From Pseudoalteromonas ostreae (GTDB lineage Bacteria > Pseudomonadota > Gammaproteobacteria > Enterobacterales > Alteromonadaceae): 64,000 nt of DNA. Shown piece by piece: positions 61,352 to 64,000 of this stretch. The stretch spans positions 1 to 64,000 of the forward strand of contig NZ_JAGPYN010000001.1 of assembly GCF_018069805.1 (NCBI RefSeq), given 5' to 3'. The notes beneath the pieces were generated by a model. That model was given only the letters and a program-made list of their open reading frames with translations, was not told the DNA's origin and ran no database searches. A program made the position numbers and the translations under genes. The stretch's first letter is position 1; each line of letters opens with the position of its first letter.

Positions 61352-64000
61352 ATGTCACGATTTTTTATCGATCGGCCTATTTTTGCATGGGTATTGGCCA
61401 TTGTTGTTATGTTGGCGGGAATACTAGCAATTAAAGGTTTACCTATTGCTCAGTACCCGTCTATTGCGCCTCCGGCAATTAGTGTTCAAGCTAATTATCC
61501 TGGTGCCTCTGCACGTACGTTAGAAGATACTGTTACGCAGGTTATTGAGCAAAAGATGAAAGGGTTAGATGGCTTGCTATATATGTCATCAACCTCAGAA
61601 TCAAATGGTTCGGCAACTTTAACATTGACGTTTGATGCTGATACTGATCCTGATATTGCACAAGTTCAAGTGCAGAATAAACTTGCCTTAGCCACACCGT
61701 TATTGCCACAAGAAGTGCAACGTCAAGGTGTATCAGTCGCTAAATCCGCTCACAACTTTTTAATGGTTGTTGGTTTTGTCTCTGAAGATGGCAGTATGAA
61801 CAATATCGATATCGGTGACTATGTTGCATCCAATGTGCAAGACATAGTGTCACGCGTCGATGGCGTAGGTGAAGTGCAGTTATTTGGCTCTCAATATGCA
61901 ATGCGTATCTGGTTAAACCCTAGCATGCTGCAAAAATATAAACTGACTCCTGCGGATATTAGTGCATCCATTAGTGCTCAAAATGCGCAAGTATCAGCAG
62001 GTCAACTTGGTGCGTTACCTGCGGTTTCAGGGCAACAGCTTAATGCCACTGTGACTGCGCAAAGTCGTTTACAAACACCTGAACAATTTCGCAATATTTT
62101 TGTCAAAAATAATGAGGATGGATCTGTAGTTCGTTTAGGGGATGTCGCAAAAGTTGAACTTGGCGGTGAAAGCTACGGTGTTGTGGCGCGCTTTAATGGT
62201 AAACCAGCGTCAGGTTTAGGTATTAAACTTGCCAGTGGTGCAAACGCTCTTGATACTGCTGCGGGTGTTAAAACTGCATTGGCTGAACTAGAGCCTTTTT
62301 TCCCTGAAGGGTTAGCCAGTGTTGTACCTTACGACACCACTCCGTTTGTATCATTATCAATTGAAAAAGTAGTGAGTACATTAATCGAAGCCGTGGTGTT
62401 AGTGTTTTTAGTTATGTACTTGTTTTTACAAAACTTTAGAGCAACACTAATTCCTACCATTGCAGTGCCTGTGGTTTTACTCGGTACCTTTGCTGTACTG
62501 CAAGTACTGGGTTATTCAATTAATACTTTAACCATGTTTGCTATGGTATTAGCTATCGGCTTATTAGTTGATGATGCCATCGTGGTGGTTGAAAACGTTG
62601 AGCGGGTGATGACCGAAGAAAAGCTGTCACCGCTTGAAGCTACGCGAAAATCGATGGATGAAATCAAAGGTGCACTGGTTGGTATTGCTATGGTATTATC
62701 GGCCGTATTTATCCCAATGGCGTTCTTTGCAGGCTCGACAGGGGTTATTTATCGTCAGTTCTCAGTAACCTTAGTAACTGCTATGAGTTTATCTGTTTTA
62801 GTGGCACTTATTTTAACACCAGCACTGTGTGCAACCATGTTAAAACCGAGTCACGTACATAATAACTCATCATTTATTGGTCGCTTTTTTATGGGCTTTA
62901 ACCGCGGCTTTGATAAAACGAATGCCGGCGCACAAAACTTTGTAAGTCGTATGATCAAGCAAAGTAAGCGCTATTTATTGTGTTACGGCTTAATTGTTGG
63001 CGGCATGATCTATATTTTCTCACAACTCCCTTCAGCATTTTTACCTGATGAAGACCAAGGTATTTTGTTCAATCAAGTAAGTTTACCAGCAGGAGCAACC
63101 ACTGAGCAGACATTAAAAGTCGTTGAGAAAATGGAAAAACATTTCCTAGAAGATCAGTCTGAAGCTGTTCGTTCTGTGTTTAGTGTAACTGGCTTTAGCT
63201 TCGCAGGCTCTGGACAAAATGCAGCGCTTGGCTTTGTTGGTTTAAAACACTGGGATGAGCGTCAACGCGATGATTTATCGGTTGGTGCAGTTGCAGGCAA
63301 AGCGATGGGTTATTTTTCTACGATTAAAGAAGCCTTTGTTTTTGCTTTCCCACCACCTGCGGTTGTTGAGCTTGGCACTGCCAATGGCTTTACCTTGTTT
63401 TTACAAGATAGGGTTGGGCTTGGTCACGACAAATTACTCGAAGCGCGAAATATGTTACTAGGGATGGCTTCACAAAGTCCTGTGTTAGCAGGCGTTCGCC
63501 CTAATGGTCAAGAAGATAAGCCAGAACTGGAGCTAGATATTGATTTAGCAAAAGCGCAAGCACTTGGGCTGACCCAAGCAGATATCAATAGTACTTTGTC
63601 TACCGCGTGGGGTAGTAGCTATGTGAATGACTTTATCGACCGTGGTCGAGTAAAAAAAGTGTTTTTACAAGGTACGCCAGAGTCTCGTATGGTTCCGGAA
63701 GATTTAGATAAATGGTATGTACGTAATAGTAATGGCGATATGGTGCCATTTAGCGCGTTTGCTCAGTCGTACTGGACCTATGGTTCGCCGCGTCTTGAGC
63801 GTTTTAACGGTTTTTCAGCGATGGAAATTCAAGGTGCAGCAGCGCCAGGTTACAGTACTGGTCAAGCTATGGATGAAATGGAGAAGTTGGTTAGCCAGTT
63901 ACCAACTGGGTTTGCCTTTGAATGGACTGGTATTTCGTATGAAGAGCGTTTAAGCGGCGGACAAGCGCCATTATTATATGCGTTGTCATTATTGGTGGTG
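61352..64000 (+). CDS. RND multidrug efflux pump (AcrB/MexB type), 3' end beyond the window
   Basis: An inner-membrane proton-drug antiporter. The 883 codons visible are open to the window edge; full-length family members have about 1040. The N-terminus [40 protein letters not shown], the TM4 proton-relay Asp pair in [20 protein letters not shown] (about 400-420) and [11 protein letters not shown] in the second half are all typical of the hydrophobe/amphiphile efflux subfamily. GGAG lies upstream of the ATG. It forms an operon with the adaptor; no outer-membrane factor is seen here. Confidence 0.96.
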   Translation, partial: MSRFFIDRPIFAWVLAIVVMLAGILAIKGLPIAQYPSIAPPAISVQANYPGASARTLEDTVTQVIEQKMKGLDGLLYMSSTSESNGSATLTLTFDADTDPDIAQVQVQNKLALATPLLPQEVQRQGVSVAKSAHNFLMVVGFVSEDGSMNNIDIGDYVASNVQDIVSRVDGVGEVQLFGSQYAMRIWLNPSMLQKYKLTPADISASISAQNAQVSAGQLGALPAVSGQQLNATVTAQSRLQTPEQFRNIFVKNNEDGSVVRLGDVAKVELGGESYGVVARFNGKPASGLGIKLASGANALDTAAGVKTALAELEPFFPEGLASVVPYDTTPFVSLSIEKVVSTLIEAVVLVFLVMYLFLQNFRATLIPTIAVPVVLLGTFAVLQVLGYSINTLTMFAMVLAIGLLVDDAIVVVENVERVMTEEKLSPLEATRKSMDEIKGALVGIAMVLSAVFIPMAFFAGSTGVIYRQFSVTLVTAMSLSVLVALILTPALCATMLKPSHVHNNSSFIGRFFMGFNRGFDKTNAGAQNFVSRMIKQSKRYLLCYGLIVGGMIYIFSQLPSAFLPDEDQGILFNQVSLPAGATTEQTLKVVEKMEKHFLEDQSEAVRSVFSVTGFSFAGSGQNAALGFVGLKHWDERQRDDLSVGAVAGKAMGYFSTIKEAFVFAFPPPAVVELGTANGFTLFLQDRVGLGHDKLLEARNMLLGMASQSPVLAGVRPNGQEDKPELELDIDLAKAQALGLTQADINSTLSTAWGSSYVNDFIDRGRVKKVFLQGTPESRMVPEDLDKWYVRNSNGDMVPFSAFAQSYWTYGSPRLERFNGFSAMEIQGAAAPGYSTGQAMDEMEKLVSQLPTGFAFEWTGISYEERLSGGQAPLLYALSLLVV

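Overview
The window looks like a chromosomal segment of a marine gammaproteobacterium of the order Alteromonadales, most like Pseudoalteromonas. I infer this from the AT-rich base composition, the TonB-dependent sugar receptors paired with LacI regulators and MFS permeases, the secreted S8 and M9 proteases with PKD/PPC tails, the curli locus and the general protein style. No rRNA, tRNA, CRISPR array, prophage or complete insertion sequence was recognised.

Layout. 1-6.5 kb: a trehalose-type utilisation locus (TonB receptor, LacI regulator, MFS permease, cytoplasmic GH37 trehalase) tied together by perfect TGCAAACGTTTGCA operators. 6.8-8.6 kb: an SGNH-type lipoprotein and a heavily deleted second copy of the trehalase gene. 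8.8-13.3 kb: a curli locus with csgD, a HIT protein, csgG/csgF/csgE and one unusually long curlin. 13.9-18.1 kb: a secreted subtilase and a CstA-family permease. 18.2-25.8 kb: a phosphorolytic sucrose locus (fructokinase, TonB receptor, MFS permease, sucrose phosphorylase, LacI regulator) with CTTAATCGATTAAG operators. 26.2-29 kb: M9 collagenase. 29.1-33.5 kb: a Fur-boxed ferric-iron ABC operon headed by an unrecognised periplasmic protein. 33.8-36.8 kb: small housekeeping and transport genes.

37-42.5 kb is the main accessory region. It holds a secreted protein with three repeats. Beside it is a cassette with a putative effector gene (5' frameshift) followed by tandem duplicated two-domain lipoproteins that look like immunity proteins. 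The cassette sits between the intact frnE-like gene and a second copy of that gene's 3' end. This is the best candidate for an undescribed system. 43.2-46.3 kb: an M24 peptidase and a GntR regulator surround remnants of a hydroxyproline epimerase and a ketoglutarate-semialdehyde dehydrogenase, a decayed hydroxyproline pathway. 46.4-47.2 kb: a DJ-1/PfpI gene followed by an integron-like attC site, apparently a solitary gene cassette, then a transposase remnant.

47.5-64 kb is mostly core: an FG-GAP protein, a GNAT acetyltransferase, two more gene remnants, ppc, a STAS-like protein, cdd and udp (pyrimidine salvage, convergent), an arginase-family ureohydrolase, a periplasmic solute-binding-like protein, a CorC/HlyC-type membrane protein, and an RND efflux adaptor and pump (the pump is cut by the window end).
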